Virus record (IMG/VR): IMGVR_UViG_3300025941_000011 | Coordinates: 1-34,979 of that record | Source: a virus | Direction: 5' to 3' (one strand) | DNA: 34,979 nucleotides | Shown: piece by piece, positions 21,046 to 27,207 of the stretch | Layout of the letters: every line of letters starts with the position of its first letter | How positions within the stretch are numbered: the first letter of the stretch is position 1 | Notes under the pieces: generated by a model | What the model was told of the DNA's origin: nothing | The model's database searches: none | What the model saw: only the letters and a program-made list of their open reading frames with translations | Program-made: the position numbers and the translations under genes

Positions 21046-22215
21046 TCAATTGTCTAGCGTTTTCGCTCCCGAGACGAGCCTTGGTGCCACTTTTGGTGCC
21101 ATTAAACTTGCCGCCTCCATCGCCGCGCGCACCTGAGCGGTGTCCGAATTGGCGTAGCGCGCCGTCGTCGCGATGTCGGCGTGCCCGAGCATTTCCTTCA
21201 CGACGTTGAGGTTGCCGCAGGCCGCCAAGGTGCGGGTGGCCGCGGTGTGGCGCAGATCGTGGAAGCGCAACGCCGGCAGGCCGATCGCATCGCGCGCCGC
21301 CATCCAATCCTTGCGCCAGCCGTCATGGCTGAACGGGTAGCGGGCGCCTTTCGCCTGCATCACGCGGTGGTGCGGATCGTGCCGGTTGCGGCGGCAGACA
21401 TAGGTAAAGACGAACTCGCGGTCCCGCCCTTGCTCGCGAGCCAGTAGTTGCGCCAGCGCATCGGTCAGTGGCAGCACCAGCAGCTTGCCGCCGGGCCGGC
21501 GCGACTTGACCCGGAAGGTCAGCGTGCGGCCTTGCCAGTCGATCTGGTCCCAGCGCAATCCGATGGCGTTCTCCAGCCGCACTCCGGCGATCAGGGAAAA
21601 TTCGATGAGCGGCCAGTAATCCGGCCGCAGCACCTCGAATAGCGCGGCTTCCTTTTCCGGCGACAGGATCGTCTGCGCCTTGTCGGGCTCCGGAAGCATG
21701 ACTCGGCGCCAGTCGATTTCCGGGACCGCAACGCGCCAGTGCCTGGCGGCGATGATCACCGAGCGCAGTAAGCCGATTTCCCGGTTGATCGAGGCGTTGG
21801 CGCGGTCGCGCAACTCCATCCTGCCGGTCTGTTGGTTGCGGGCGCGGCGGACGCGCCGACGGGCAACGTAATCCTCTAGGTCGCGGGTGCCGAGGCGGGC
21901 CAGCGGCGTCTCGTTGCCTAGCTCGCGGATCAGGGTTTGGCTGTGTCGCTTGATGTCGCCCGCGCTCCTGACGTGCGCGCCGCGGGTTTCCCAATAGCGC
22001 CCAAGGGCTTCGCCGAGCGTGAACCGCGCGCCCGTCGCATCGGCGGCCGACTCTCGACCAGCCTGGGCGGCGGCGAAGACGGCGGCGGCTTCGGCCTCGG
22101 CGGCCTCGCGGGTGTCCGCGCCAAGGCGGTCGCGAAATCGACGACCTCGGAATTGGAAATTACAATACCAGCCGTCTCGGCCTGGCCGCTGTTTGACGAG
22201 TGATTTTCGCCGCAA
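21046..22215 (-). CDS. int: Tyrosine site-specific integrase
   Basis: 389 residues. It catalyses recombination between attP (28 bases downstream of its stop) and the host tRNA-Pro gene. The N-terminus (WYCNFQFRGRRFRDRL) is an arm-binding-type domain, residues about 80-170 a core-binding SAM-like domain, and the rest the catalytic domain: Arg213 (GVRLENAIGLRW), His319-x-x-Arg322 (HDLRH), His345 (LGH) and nucleophile Tyr354 (ARYAN). The open frame reaches 22497, but that part overlaps the HTH gene. A TTG at 22215 has AGGAG eight bases upstream (22224-22228) and gives the family's usual N-terminus, so it is chosen. The C-terminal codons contain one of the two 19-bp repeats. It overlaps the HTH gene by 286 bases. 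Confidence 0.9.
   Translation of the reverse strand: MRRKSLVKQRPGRDGWYCNFQFRGRRFRDRLGADTREAAEAEAAAVFAAAQAGRESAADATGARFTLGEALGRYWETRGAHVRSAGDIKRHSQTLIRELGNETPLARLGTRDLEDYVARRRVRRARNQQTGRMELRDRANASINREIGLLRSVIIAARHWRVAVPEIDWRRVMLPEPDKAQTILSPEKEAALFEVLRPDYWPLIEFSLIAGVRLENAIGLRWDQIDWQGRTLTFRVKSRRPGGKLLVLPLTDALAQLLAREQGRDREFVFTYVCRRNRHDPHHRVMQAKGARYPFSHDGWRKDWMAARDAIGLPALRFHDLRHTAATRTLAACGNLNVVKEMLGHADIATTARYANSDTAQVRAAMEAASLMAPKVAPRLVSGAKTLDN
21082..21100 (+). repeat. 19-bp direct repeat right of attP, inside integrase C-terminus
   Basis: An identical copy of 20872-20890 (TGGTGCCACTTTTGGTGCC). On the minus strand it encodes the APKVAP stretch near the end of integrase. Having one arm-like site inside the int coding end and one beyond the core places the core between two equal sites. 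Confidence 0.6.
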
Positions 22216-22454
22216 GGTCCGCGCTCCTGTTGTTGGAGGTAGTTCGCCAGATCCGATGGTTTGAACTTGCGGCGGCTGCCGACCAGCACATAGCGCAGCC
22301 GGCCCGCCTCGATCTCCTGGGTCAGCGTCTCCGAGGTGATCCCGAAGGCGCGACAAACCTCGGTCTGCGGGATCAGGAGCCGGCCGTGGGTCAGATCCAC
22401 GATCCGCTCCCAGAGGTCGGGGTCGATGCCGGCTGTGGGGGCAGCCATTGGCAT
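21930..22454 (-). CDS. HTH protein upstream of integrase, excisionase-like
   Basis: Up to 174 residues. Residues about 28-70 (LLIPQTEVCRAFGITSETLTQEIEAGRLRYVLVGSRRKFKPSDLANYLQQ) fit a MerR-like winged helix (HTH_17/excisionase type): a strand, a recognition helix, then the wing with G-SRRKFKPSDL. It is likely a directionality factor or regulator of integration. ATG 22454 lies 4 bases from AGGAG (22459-22463); ATG 22448 lies 10 bases away and is equally possible. No stop occurs until 21930, so about 95 residues of Ser/Pro/Arg-rich tail are read out of frame over the start of integrase. Only the first 75-80 residues look like a protein domain. Confidence 0.75.
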   Translation of the reverse strand: MPMAAPTAGIDPDLWERIVDLTHGRLLIPQTEVCRAFGITSETLTQEIEAGRLRYVLVGSRRKFKPSDLANYLQQQERGPCGENHSSNSGQAETAGIVISNSEVVDFATALARTPARPPRPKPPPSSPPPRLVESRPPMRRARGSRSAKPLGAIGKPAARTSGARATSSDTAKP

Positions 22455-22472
22455 ACATCTCCTGTCGTCTGC

Positions 22473-22486
22473 GTGAAAAAAAACAC
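22473..22486. promoter_or_regulatory. Operator-like GTG-A8-CAC site upstream of HTH/int genes
   Basis: GTGAAAAAAAACAC has the same length and ends as the perfect palindrome at 23271-23284. It lies 19 bases upstream of the HTH start. It may let the repressor control the integration genes. Confidence 0.4.
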
Positions 22487-22528
22487 CTCTCCATCATCTT
22501 AGGCGTAACAAAATCTGCCTGTCCATAA

Positions 22529-22547
22529 GGTGGGAAAAAAATTCACC
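22529..22547. promoter_or_regulatory. Second A-tract operator-like site
   Basis: GGTGGGAAAAAAATTCACC has GGTG/CACC ends around an A/T tract, like the other operator-like sites. It lies in the 175-base gap between the divergent HTH gene and the gene at 22630. No other gene is visible in this gap. Confidence 0.35.
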
Positions 22548-22594
22548 AGAATCGCCCGGCGCGGGTTGCGCCGCGCTTTAAGTCGCGCGTAGCA

Positions 22595-22608
22595 TTGACA
22601 CTGGTCAA
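22595..22608. promoter_or_regulatory. Inverted repeat TTGAC-N4-GTCAA
   Basis: TTGACACTGGTCAA contains a possible -35 hexamer (TTGACA, 22595-22600) and is itself a dyad. It lies 22 bases before the small gene at 22630. No good -10 follows at 17 bases, so a promoter here is uncertain. Confidence 0.35.
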
Positions 22609-22629
22609 ACCCCGGCAAGGGAGGATGTG

Positions 22630-22830
22630 TTGGCGAACACCGATCTCGGCCCGCTCCGCCCGATTGCCGATGCTCCCATTAAAGACGGCGAGCCTTACGG
22701 CCCCTGCCTCTTGACCCCCGGTCGCAACCGCACCTGGGCAATCGGTGAATACGACGGGAGCAATTGGCACGATCTCGACAATGGCCCCCTGGACCCAACC
22801 CATTATTTGCTTTTGCCGCCCGGAGGGTAA
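22630..22830 (+). CDS. Small hypothetical protein, weakly DUF551-like
   Basis: 66 residues. The pattern LRPIADAPIKDGEPYGPCLL ... WAIGEYDGSNWHDL ... PTHYLLLPP recalls the small phage DUF551 group (PI..AP.DG, W, PTHW.PLP). The similarity is by eye. TTG 22630 lies 5 bases after AAGGGAGG (22617-22624); an in-frame GTG at 22627 is also possible but too close. It converges with the repressor gene and overlaps its end by 28 bases. Confidence 0.5.
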   Translation: MANTDLGPLRPIADAPIKDGEPYGPCLLTPGRNRTWAIGEYDGSNWHDLDNGPLDPTHYLLLPPGG

Positions 22831-23216
22831 TCCCCGTTGAGCACCCGATCCATCACGTGCCGCATCAGTTCGCACGGATCCACATCGGTCCCATCGGATG
22901 CTACGTAAACCAACGCTGCGATCTGTGCCGTCATCATCCGCGCCGCTACCGCGATACGTTTCAGCTTTTCGCTATCGACTGACAATGGCACCTCTTCCGG
23001 CGGCTCGTTCAAGCCAAGCAACTCGGCGGGCGGCACATCGAGGGTTTTCGCCAGGTTAAGAAGGAGGTTCGTCGAGCGGCCTTCCTGTGGGCGCGAAAAA
23101 TAGCGGTGGGTAATGCCGGCCGCCTCCAGGGCTGCGCGCACGCTCAGCCCCCTGGCCTTTGCCAGAGTCTTCACCCGCTTCTTAAAAGCGGCATCGTCCC
23201 ACAGAGCATCTACCAC
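22803..23216 (-). CDS. XRE-type repressor, no peptidase domain
   Basis: 137 residues from GTG 23216, which has GGGAGG six bases upstream. Residues 11-70 (FKKRVKTLAKARGLSVRAALEAAGITHRYFSRPQEG...TLDVPPAELLGL) are an XRE/Cro-CI helix-turn-helix domain. The rest is a helical C-terminus with KLKRIAVAARMMTAQIAALVY, probably for dimerisation. There is no S24/LexA-type self-cleavage domain, so SOS-induced self-cleavage is unlikely. It is read towards the integrase side and faces the early operon across a control region with several dyads, so it is the likely lysogeny repressor. Longer starts to 23297 would run through those dyads. Confidence 0.8.
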   Translation of the reverse strand: MVDALWDDAAFKKRVKTLAKARGLSVRAALEAAGITHRYFSRPQEGRSTNLLLNLAKTLDVPPAELLGLNEPPEEVPLSVDSEKLKRIAVAARMMTAQIAALVYVASDGTDVDPCELMRHVMDRVLNGDYPPGGKSK

Positions 23217-23246
23217 GGCTGGCCTCCCGTGCCAGGATTGACGCAT

Positions 23247-23259
23247 GGACAAACTGTCC
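23247..23259. promoter_or_regulatory. Dyad GGACA-AAC-TGTCC
   Basis: A perfect 5+5 dyad with a 3-base centre just upstream of the repressor start. It is a candidate operator for one of the two HTH regulators. No independent support. Confidence 0.4.
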
Positions 23260-23270
23260 CCTTCCAATAC

Positions 23271-23284
23271 GTGAAAATTTTCAC
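23271..23284. promoter_or_regulatory. Perfect palindromic operator GTGAAAATTTTCAC
   Basis: A 14-base perfect palindrome in the gap between the divergent repressor and early genes. It overlaps the -35 of the rightward promoter, so binding would block early transcription. Related GTG/CAC A-tract sites occur at 22473 and 22529, and a half-match (TTTTTTTCAC) ends at 23330. Confidence 0.65.
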
Positions 23285-23307
23285 CGTTTCTAGGCAAAAC
23301 ATATGAT
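23280..23307 (+). promoter_or_regulatory. Putative rightward early promoter
   Basis: TTCACC (23280-23285), a 16-base gap and TATGAT (23302-23307). The start would be near 23314, about 52 bases before the HTH gene at 23366. The -35 lies inside the palindromic operator, the layout expected for a repressor-controlled early promoter. Confidence 0.5.
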
Positions 23308-23330
23308 TAACGCTGCGCGGTTTTTTTCAC

Positions 23331-23356
23331 TTGAGCGGGTAATTTGAAACGCTCAA
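23331..23356. promoter_or_regulatory. Inverted repeat TTGAGCG-N12-CGCTCAA
   Basis: Seven-base perfect arms separated by 12 bases, ending 9 bases before the ATG of the next gene. It may be an operator or an RNA hairpin in the early leader. Both readings are inferred. Confidence 0.45.
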
Positions 23357-23365
23357 AGTCGGCGC

Positions 23366-23686
23366 ATGATCAGCCCCGCCGACCTGCTCAGGCTCGCCCG
23401 CCTCTACGCCGCGGCCGAGGGTGTGTCGCTGTATACCGTCGGGCGGCGGGCTTGCGGCGGCAATAACCGGATCTTCCGACGCATCGAGGTCGGTCACGGG
23501 GCCAATACCCGGACCCTCGCCCAGGTTGAGACGTGGTTCCGCGCCAACTGGCCCCAGAACGCTCCGTGGCCTGTCGATCTGGCGCCCGGTCCTTTATCTC
23601 AGAGACGGCGCCGGAAGATGCCTGACGATAGCGGCAATCCCGGTGCCGGCGAGGTCTCCTGCGCCGTCGCGGCGGGCGAGACATGA
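23366..23686 (+). CDS. HTH-type early regulator, Cro-like position
   Basis: 106 residues. Residues 1-65 (MISPADLLRLARLYAAAEGVSLYTVGRRACGGNNRIFRRIEVGHGANTRTLAQVETWFRANWP) have a five-helix pattern like small phage HTH regulators: helix, then SLYTVGRRACG as the turn, then RIFRRIEVG. The tail from residue 75 is basic and disordered. Being the first gene of the rightward early operon, opposite the repressor, it takes the place of Cro (inference). ATG at 23366; its stop overlaps the next ATG. Confidence 0.65.
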   Translation: MISPADLLRLARLYAAAEGVSLYTVGRRACGGNNRIFRRIEVGHGANTRTLAQVETWFRANWPQNAPWPVDLAPGPLSQRRRRKMPDDSGNPGAGEVSCAVAAGET

Positions 23687-23970
23687 GCCGAACCCCCGCC
23701 TGCGAAGACAGCGCCGCCATCGCCGAGCGGTTGGCCGAGATCCAGCGCGCCCGCATGCAGGCAATCGCCGGCTGCTCGTGCCCGCAGCGCGACACCAGCG
23801 GCAACGTCGTTCACACGCCGCTATGCCCGCTGCGCGCTGCGCCGGCCAGCCAAATGGAGATGGCGCGCGAAGCCATCCAACGAGCAAGGGCGCGGCAGCG
23901 GCGCACCGCTGACGATTACATCGCCGAAGGCATCGCCGCGAAATACGCGCGCCACCGGGTGCTGTCGTGA
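23683..23970 (+). CDS. Hypothetical early protein with cysteine cluster
   Basis: 95 residues. Cys/His residues in GCSCPQRDTSGNVVHTPLCP could bind a metal; the flanks are helical (AIAERLAEIQRARMQ, EMAREAIQRARARQRRTADDYIAEGI). No family recognised. ATGA overlap with the previous gene and GTGA with the next one. Confidence 0.6.
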   Translation: MSRTPACEDSAAIAERLAEIQRARMQAIAGCSCPQRDTSGNVVHTPLCPLRAAPASQMEMAREAIQRARARQRRTADDYIAEGIAAKYARHRVLS

Positions 23971-24077
23971 GGGCCGCGCCGATCGCGCTCGCCGCTGCGC
24001 TGGCCTGCCGGCAAGAGAATGCGTTCCCGGCGGGGTGGGGCTGTATCGAAAACTACAACTGTCGGAAGCGCCCATGA
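23967..24077 (+). CDS. 36-residue early microprotein
   Basis: A short frame from GTG 23967 overlapping the previous stop. The N-terminus MRAAPIALAAALAC is hydrophobic and could be a signal or lipoprotein-type segment; the remainder holds two more cysteines (GWGCIENYNCRKRP). Its stop overlaps a following ATG. Coupling on both sides is the main support. Function unknown. Confidence 0.4.
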   Translation: MRAAPIALAAALACRQENAFPAGWGCIENYNCRKRP

Positions 24078-24172
24078 CAGCTCAGCTAGAACGCTCTTTT
24101 CGAGAGCGTTTCATGGTGCGCTGTCAGCCACCTCGGCTTTTCGGCATCAGTTCAACTGGTGCGTCAATGTAA
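24074..24172 (+). CDS. 32-residue early microprotein (uncertain)
   Basis: ATG 24074 overlaps the previous stop (ATGA), and the frame runs MTAQLERSFRERFMVRC to TAA at 24170-24172. It contains the hairpin at 24090-24110. It may be a real coupled gene or chance. Codon choice is unremarkable, and no domain is visible. Confidence 0.3.
   Translation: MTAQLERSFRERFMVRCQPPRLFGISSTGASM
24090..24110 (+). terminator. Hairpin, possible attenuator
   Basis: Eight-base arms AACGCTCT / AGAGCGTT with a TTTCG loop, followed by TTCA. The T-run is too short for a strong terminator. It lies about 90 bases before the strong ribosome site of the 24197 gene and may limit read-through. Confidence 0.4.
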
Positions 24173-24196
24173 GCCGATTTTTAAGGAGATGGTCTA

Positions 24197-24520
24197 ATGA
24201 ACGCAAAGGAGTTCGGCCGCAAGTTGGAGAGTCTTTGTGCGGCCCATAAGATCGGAGTGGACACGGGACTTAAGTACGGTAACGACTATGTAGACCTCGT
24301 GTCCGATAAGTCCGACCCCGAGATTCGGGAGAGGGCGCAGCACGAGCTGGACACGTTCTTCGCTGAGCACGGGGCTACCGACGCCGAACCGGACATTAAG
24401 GCGCTGGCGGCCCTTTGTGGGCTGAAGAACACCAACGCGGACCGGCAATGGCTGCGCCACCAAGTCACGCTGCGGCGTCTTACATACAAGCCCGCCGAGA
24501 TGTCTGCGGCTGCCGACTAA
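24197..24520 (+). CDS. Hypothetical early protein
   Basis: 107 residues, no family recognised. It is charged and mostly helical: FGRKLESLCAAHKIGVDTGLKYGN, EIRERAQHELDTFFAEHG, and ADRQWLRHQVTLRRLTYKPAEM near the end. A strong AAGGAG lies 8 bases before the ATG, and the gene stands between a hairpin and a terminator, so it may be expressed at a high level as a separate unit. The base composition is less GC-rich than in the structural genes. Confidence 0.65.
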   Translation: MNAKEFGRKLESLCAAHKIGVDTGLKYGNDYVDLVSDKSDPEIRERAQHELDTFFAEHGATDAEPDIKALAALCGLKNTNADRQWLRHQVTLRRLTYKPAEMSAAAD

Positions 24521-24535
24521 CTCACCCTATAGGGG

Positions 24536-24567
24536 GACAGGGGCGGGCAACTGCCCCTGTCATTTTC
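24536..24567 (+). terminator. Rho-independent terminator
   Basis: A 9-bp perfect stem GACAGGGGC / GCCCCTGTC (24536-24544 and 24553-24561) with an 8-base loop, followed by ATTTTC. It ends 4 bases before the ATG of the next gene. It would end or attenuate the 24197 transcript. Confidence 0.7.
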
Positions 24568-24570
24568 AGA

Positions 24571-25356
24571 ATGACTGATCTCACGGGCGCCGCTCATCAG
24601 CTTAACGTCTTGTGGAAATCCGGCCGCGATAAGTACGCTTCCTTTTTCACGGTGCTGGGGGAGGTGAGGAACGAGGTCGGAAGTGATGCACTTAACGATT
24701 GGTGTATCGTAAACCTGCGTCTACACATAGATACGATTGTTCGCATATTAGGGTTGTTGCGCGACACCGACGCGCAACGCGAAAGGCTGGAGTTAAGGGA
24801 TGCGCTTGAGGCCAAGCGCAAGACAGATGCCGACAGGCGCGATAGGAAGGAGGCGGAACGGCTGCAACGACAAGTCATTCGCCAAGCTGCACTAGAAGAG
24901 AAGCGGGCGGCGAAAGAAGCCGCCGAGCAAGAGCGAGCCAGGCAGCGTCGTAATAAAGCCCAACGGGAAAGTTACCACGAGCGCAAAGAGCGTGCCCTGG
25001 CCGCTCACCAACAGAAACAAGCGGGCGCAGCCGTCGATGCGATCGACAATCCGCGAGTGAAGATCCTGCTGGCTGAATGCCAGGAGATCGAAAAGACCAG
25101 CCGCGTCGAGCTTGGTCGTCGCTATGCTGAATTGCAGAATATCGTCAACAGTGGACATCTCGGGAAAAACCCAGCCACCGGCAGAACGTGGTCGTGGACT
25201 ACATGGGCAGAATTGCACATCCAACGGACGCGGCGGGATATTTACAACTGTATTGTGGAATTTGGGAACTCATTTCCCAACCCACATGAAAGTAATGTAA
25301 ATAACAATATCGTTCCTTTGTCTCGTCCGCCAAACAGCGCAGTAAATGGGGGTTGA
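24571..25356 (+). CDS. Coiled-coil early protein, unknown function
   Basis: 261 residues. An N-terminal helical domain (LNVLWKSGRDKYASFFTVLGEVRNEVGSDALNDWCIVNL) is followed by a long charged coiled coil from about residue 65 to 150 (Glu/Arg/Ala-rich). A third domain at about 168-235 has ELGRRYAELQNIVNSGHLGKN and TWSWTTWAELHIQRTRRDIYN. I cannot name the family. The last 30 residues are Asn-rich and look disordered. The ATG at 24571 follows a terminator directly, so the gene may depend on read-through. Composition is lower in GC than the neighbours. Confidence 0.65.
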   Translation: MTDLTGAAHQLNVLWKSGRDKYASFFTVLGEVRNEVGSDALNDWCIVNLRLHIDTIVRILGLLRDTDAQRERLELRDALEAKRKTDADRRDRKEAERLQRQVIRQAALEEKRAAKEAAEQERARQRRNKAQRESYHERKERALAAHQQKQAGAAVDAIDNPRVKILLAECQEIEKTSRVELGRRYAELQNIVNSGHLGKNPATGRTWSWTTWAELHIQRTRRDIYNCIVEFGNSFPNPHESNVNNNIVPLSRPPNSAVNGG

Positions 25357-25365
25357 TCAACTCCT

Positions 25366-25908
25366 ATGGTCGCCTCGCTCGTAAGTTTACAGAAATCTCT
25401 CGGGGTATCGGCGCGTGATATCAGCGAGCCTTTACTTCGTGCCGATCCGCATCGGTGGGGTTCTGGCCTAATCCACCTGATCGATGTCGAAAACGACAAA
25501 ACATATTGCGGCAAGCCGCCCCGCACTTGCCCCGGTACTAAATTTCAAGGCGGGCGGGATCAGATCACTTGCAAGGCGTGCCTTCGGGTAATCGACGCAA
25601 GAGCACGAGCGGAAGAGATACGCAGAACATGGGCGGCCGAAGAGCGCGCCCGCCAAGAAGACCAACGGCTTTGGTGGCAGCGCTACGACGCGTACCTCAA
25701 AAGCGCAACTTGGTACAGAAAACGGGAACGCGTTTTTGAGCGTGCACGCGGCTATTGCGAAGGCTGTCGAAACCAACCGGCAGAGCAGGTGCATCACCGC
25801 GTTTACCCGCGGGACTGCCAGCCGGGTTCTCCTGAGTGGATAGCTAAAGAGAAGCTATTTGATCTGGTCGCGCTTTGCGACGACTGCCATCGGGACGTGC
25901 ACGGGTGA
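25366..25908 (+). CDS. HNH endonuclease with extra N-terminal Cys cluster
   Basis: 180 residues. The C-terminal 65 residues are an HNH nuclease domain: Cys131-x-x-Cys134, His143-His144 (VHHRVYP), Cys171-x-x-Cys174-His175 and His179 (CDDCHRDVHG). The N-terminal part has four more Cys (48, 55, 69, 72; TYCGKPPRTCPG, CKAC) that could form a separate zinc site, joined by a helical linker rich in Arg/Glu/Trp. It probably nicks or cuts DNA; the phage target is unknown. The next gene starts inside its stop. Confidence 0.85.
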   Translation: MVASLVSLQKSLGVSARDISEPLLRADPHRWGSGLIHLIDVENDKTYCGKPPRTCPGTKFQGGRDQITCKACLRVIDARARAEEIRRTWAAEERARQEDQRLWWQRYDAYLKSATWYRKRERVFERARGYCEGCRNQPAEQVHHRVYPRDCQPGSPEWIAKEKLFDLVALCDDCHRDVHG

Positions 25909-26243
25909 CCCCCGCCCCGATACACGGTCTCCGCTACCGCTGGTGGGTGCTCCAGGGCGAAATGTCAGACCCGGCGGCCCCTCGTTACCATTGGGTGCCG
26001 TCGTTTGTAGGCCTATTCGTACTTGTGCCCGTACTGAACTCTATCGGCCGCTGGATTGAGGCTGGCAAAATGAAACGCCGGGCGTTGGAGGCCCGGCGCT
26101 TCGGAGGAGGATGCGATGCGTACTCATCGCAAACTCTCGCTACGCATCATCGTGATTCTGCGCGTCAGAATCAAGGTGGGGCGCTAAGCGAGGATGGTCA
26201 ACCCGGTGCTTGCCGGGTTGGCCTCCCCCGGAGCCGGCCGTGA
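25905..26243 (+). CDS. Small protein with one membrane segment
   Basis: 112 residues from GTG 25905. Residues about 39-56 (VPSFVGLFVLVPVLNSIG) are hydrophobic and may cross the membrane. After residue 60 the sequence loses a protein-like look and codon choice becomes less GC-rich at third positions, and the frame passes two hairpins (26076-26098 and 26199-26220). The stop overlaps the next GTG and the start overlaps the previous stop, which supports translation. Function unknown. Confidence 0.5.
   Translation: MTPAPIHGLRYRWWVLQGEMSDPAAPRYHWVPSFVGLFVLVPVLNSIGRWIEAGKMKRRALEARRFGGGCDAYSSQTLATHHRDSARQNQGGALSEDGQPGACRVGLPRSRP
26116..26187 (+). CDS. 23-residue microprotein with very strong ribosome site (uncertain)
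   Basis: ATG 26116 lies 5 bases after GGAGGAGG (26103-26110), the best ribosome site of the early region, and encodes a basic peptide, MRTHRKLSLRIIVILRVRIK plus three residues. It sits inside the 25905 gene in another frame and right after an 8-bp hairpin. Either a small basic membrane-active peptide or a chance match. Confidence 0.3.
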   Translation: MRTHRKLSLRIIVILRVRIKVGR

Positions 26244-26761
26244 TTGTCGCGGGCGCAGACCCCGGCGCCGACGGCGCAGTCGCCTTTATCGATGCCGAGA
26301 CGTGCCGCGTCCTGGCGATTGTCGACATGCCGATGGCCGGCACCGAGCTGATGGTGCGCGACCTCGCCAACGAGCTGCTCGCCGCGCTGGACGAGCGCCG
26401 CTGCGGCCATCTGTGGATCGAACGGCAAGCGCCGTGGGCCGGCGGCGAGCGCCGTATCGGCGCCAGCAGCGCCTTTGCGTTGGGCCAAAGGTACATGGCC
26501 GTGAAAGCAATCGCCGCCTGTCACGGATGGCCCCTCTCGATCGTCACCGCGGCCAAATGGAAGTCGCATTACGGCATCAAGGCCAGCAAAACCTTGGCGC
26601 TTGCTGCCGCCGGGCGGCTGCTGCCCGAAGACGCCGGCCTGTGGACCGCGCGCCGGGGCTACTGCACCAGGGCGCACGCCATCGGCCGCGCGGAAGCGGC
26701 CCTCATAGGGCTGTACGGCATACGGACATTCCACACCATCGCACGCGGGGTGGCAGCATGA
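26240..26761 (+). CDS. RuvC-like Holliday junction resolvase
   Basis: 173 residues of the RNase H fold. The N-terminal GADPG motif gives the first catalytic Asp (Asp7), Glu61 (LWIERQ) the second, and the C-terminal helix AHAIGRAEAALIG has Glu152 where cellular RuvC has Asp. It would cut branched DNA before packaging or during recombination. The GTG at 26240 overlaps the preceding stop, with GGAG seven bases upstream. The next gene starts in its stop (ATGA). It stands in front of the exonuclease and annealing genes. Confidence 0.85.
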   Translation: MIVAGADPGADGAVAFIDAETCRVLAIVDMPMAGTELMVRDLANELLAALDERRCGHLWIERQAPWAGGERRIGASSAFALGQRYMAVKAIAACHGWPLSIVTAAKWKSHYGIKASKTLALAAAGRLLPEDAGLWTARRGYCTRAHAIGRAEAALIGLYGIRTFHTIARGVAA

Positions 26762-27207
26762 GCGAGCACGACCGCGAGCTGGCCGAGGCGATCCTCCGCG
26801 AGCTGTCCTCCGACGTAAGCGCCGCCCGAGCGGCGCTCGCCTGGGCCGACACCAAGGACATGCGGCGCACGCTCGCCCACGTCGCCGCCGTCGCCATCGA
26901 GGCGGTGCTCGCCCGCCGGCTGTGTGAGGCCGCCCGCACCGGGCCGTGGGAGGGCGGCAACCCTGTGCCGATTAAAGATGTCGGCCCTGGCTTCGCCGCG
27001 TTCCTGCGTCACGAAATGTCCTGCGAGGAGAGCGTTTGCCATTGGCAATGGTTCGCCGAGCGACAGAACGAGGACGGTCAAGACTGCGATCATTACGTCT
27101 GGTGCCGCAGCTGCGGCAGCTCGTACCCCTGGCTCGACACATACTACCTCCGCCGCCTGTTTGAGGCCGGCGAGGCCACCCGCACCGGGCCGTGGGATAC
27201 GCCATGA
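26758..27207 (+). CDS. Hypothetical early protein, possible zinc site
   Basis: 149 residues, no family recognised. The N-terminal half is helical (SEHDRELAEAILRELSSDVSAARAALAWAD). The C-terminal half has CEESVCHWQWFAE and HYVWCRSCGSSYPW, so four Cys and several His/Trp may form a zinc-binding fold. ATGA overlaps on both sides place it in the recombination operon between the resolvase and the exonuclease. Confidence 0.6.
   Translation: MSEHDRELAEAILRELSSDVSAARAALAWADTKDMRRTLAHVAAVAIEAVLARRLCEAARTGPWEGGNPVPIKDVGPGFAAFLRHEMSCEESVCHWQWFAERQNEDGQDCDHYVWCRSCGSSYPWLDTYYLRRLFEAGEATRTGPWDTP

Noticed and set aside
20980-21056. Functional tRNA-Pro gene
   Set aside because: Only the first half matches; there is no 3' anticodon stem strand, T-arm or acceptor 3' strand.
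22216-22497. N-terminal extension of integrase up to 22497
   Set aside because: It overlaps the HTH gene in another frame, is Arg/Pro-rich without domain character, and the TTG at 22215 has a proper ribosome site.
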